Of a stretch of DNA of 13,979 nucleotides, positions 13,799 to 13,979 are shown piece after piece (positions within the stretch are counted from its first letter, which is position 1; the number at the start of each line of letters is the position of its first letter). The stretch comes from DASQFI01 sp050264575 (lineage in GTDB: Bacteria; Acidobacteriota; Vicinamibacteria; Vicinamibacterales; SCN-69-37): the NCBI GenBank assembly GCA_050264575.1, contig JBLNGH010000078.1, forward strand, positions 1 through 13,979, in the 5' to 3' direction. The position numbers and the translations under genes were made by a program. Below the pieces are notes generated by a model. It saw only the letters and a list, made by a program, of their open reading frames with translations, did not search any database and was not told the origin of the DNA.

Positions 13799-13829
13799 AC
13801 CATAGCAGCCCAAAACGCCGCCCGACCAA
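13799..13829 (-). promoter_or_regulatory. Weak candidate sigma-70-type promoter for the binding-protein gene
   Basis: Read on the minus strand, TTGGTC (13829-13824) and TATGGT (13804-13799) are separated by 19 nt, slightly longer than ideal. Transcription would start near 13792 and give a leader of about 100 nt that contains the hairpin at 13739-13767. Apart from this and the hairpin I see nothing convincing in 13695-13979. Confidence 0.25.
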
Positions 13830-13979
13830 GCCGCGCGCACCCTCTCTCCGGGTTGCCATTACATTCGATTCTGAATTATCTTCGAGTCTGCATGTAACTG
13901 GGCGCCGCGGAAAGCCGCACCTCAGTGGCCACTCCGTGGGACCCGTCTGGGGCTCGAGATTGCCCGCCGGTTTCCCCAC

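Noticed and set aside
13797..13979. 60-codon open frame on the minus strand at the window edge
   Set aside because: No domain, no ribosome site and atypical composition; it also covers the candidate promoter. An edge-truncated real gene cannot be fully excluded.

Overview
The window looks like chromosomal DNA of a high-GC Gram-negative bacterium, most likely an acidobacterium of the Vicinamibacteria type. This is inferred from gene content (a DUF2911 protein, a secreted PQQ-like propeller, a MacB-type permease with several HlyD-like adaptors, a secreted P1/DmpA-type peptidase) and from intergenic repeats of a kind I associate with that phylum. No marker gene is present, so the placement is not proven. 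I see no rRNA, tRNA, CRISPR array or intact transposase.

Layout. 1-270: C-terminal end of a D-2-hydroxyacid dehydrogenase. 296-1852: large multi-pass membrane protein of GT-C glycosyltransferase type, possibly leaderless. 1858-3117 (minus): secreted P1-family N-terminal-nucleophile peptidase. A long imperfect palindrome (3135-3216) fills most of the 112-bp gap to the divergent gene. 3230-4468 and 4500-5045: an exported PQQ-like propeller and an exported DUF2911 protein, probably one operon. 5154-6073: an ECF sigma factor overlapping a small two-helix membrane protein that is probably its anti-sigma factor, with an ECF-like promoter in front. 6146-6535 (minus): HxlR-type regulator, with only 25 bp to the divergent exported protein at 6561-7124. 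7236-12222: four genes joined by a 3-nt gap and then two GTGA overlaps, encoding three different HlyD/MacA-like periplasmic adaptors and one MacB/FtsX-type permease, with no ATPase and no outer-membrane channel in the window. 12223-12668: 446 bp without an intact gene, holding repeats and a probable sulfatase C-terminal remnant. 12669-13694 (minus): a sugar/AI-2-type periplasmic binding protein with no transporter partners in view. 13695-13979: its upstream region, with a repeat hairpin and a possible promoter.

How the genes work together. Most products are predicted to act in the envelope or periplasm. The clearest functional unit is the three-adaptor export operon, probably an ABC-type efflux or cell-envelope export machine that borrows its ATPase from elsewhere. 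The second is the sigma/anti-sigma pair. A 'TTCGAAGTTC' repeat family sits at both convergent gene junctions (6085-6145 and 12257-12316) and again at 12588-12668, beside the end of the binding-protein gene. Two copies of a CCCGCC-TTY-GCY hairpin repeat flank the binding-protein gene in opposite orientation. No convincing wholly new system was found. The best candidates for follow-up are the three-adaptor/one-permease operon and the palindrome in the divergent promoter region.
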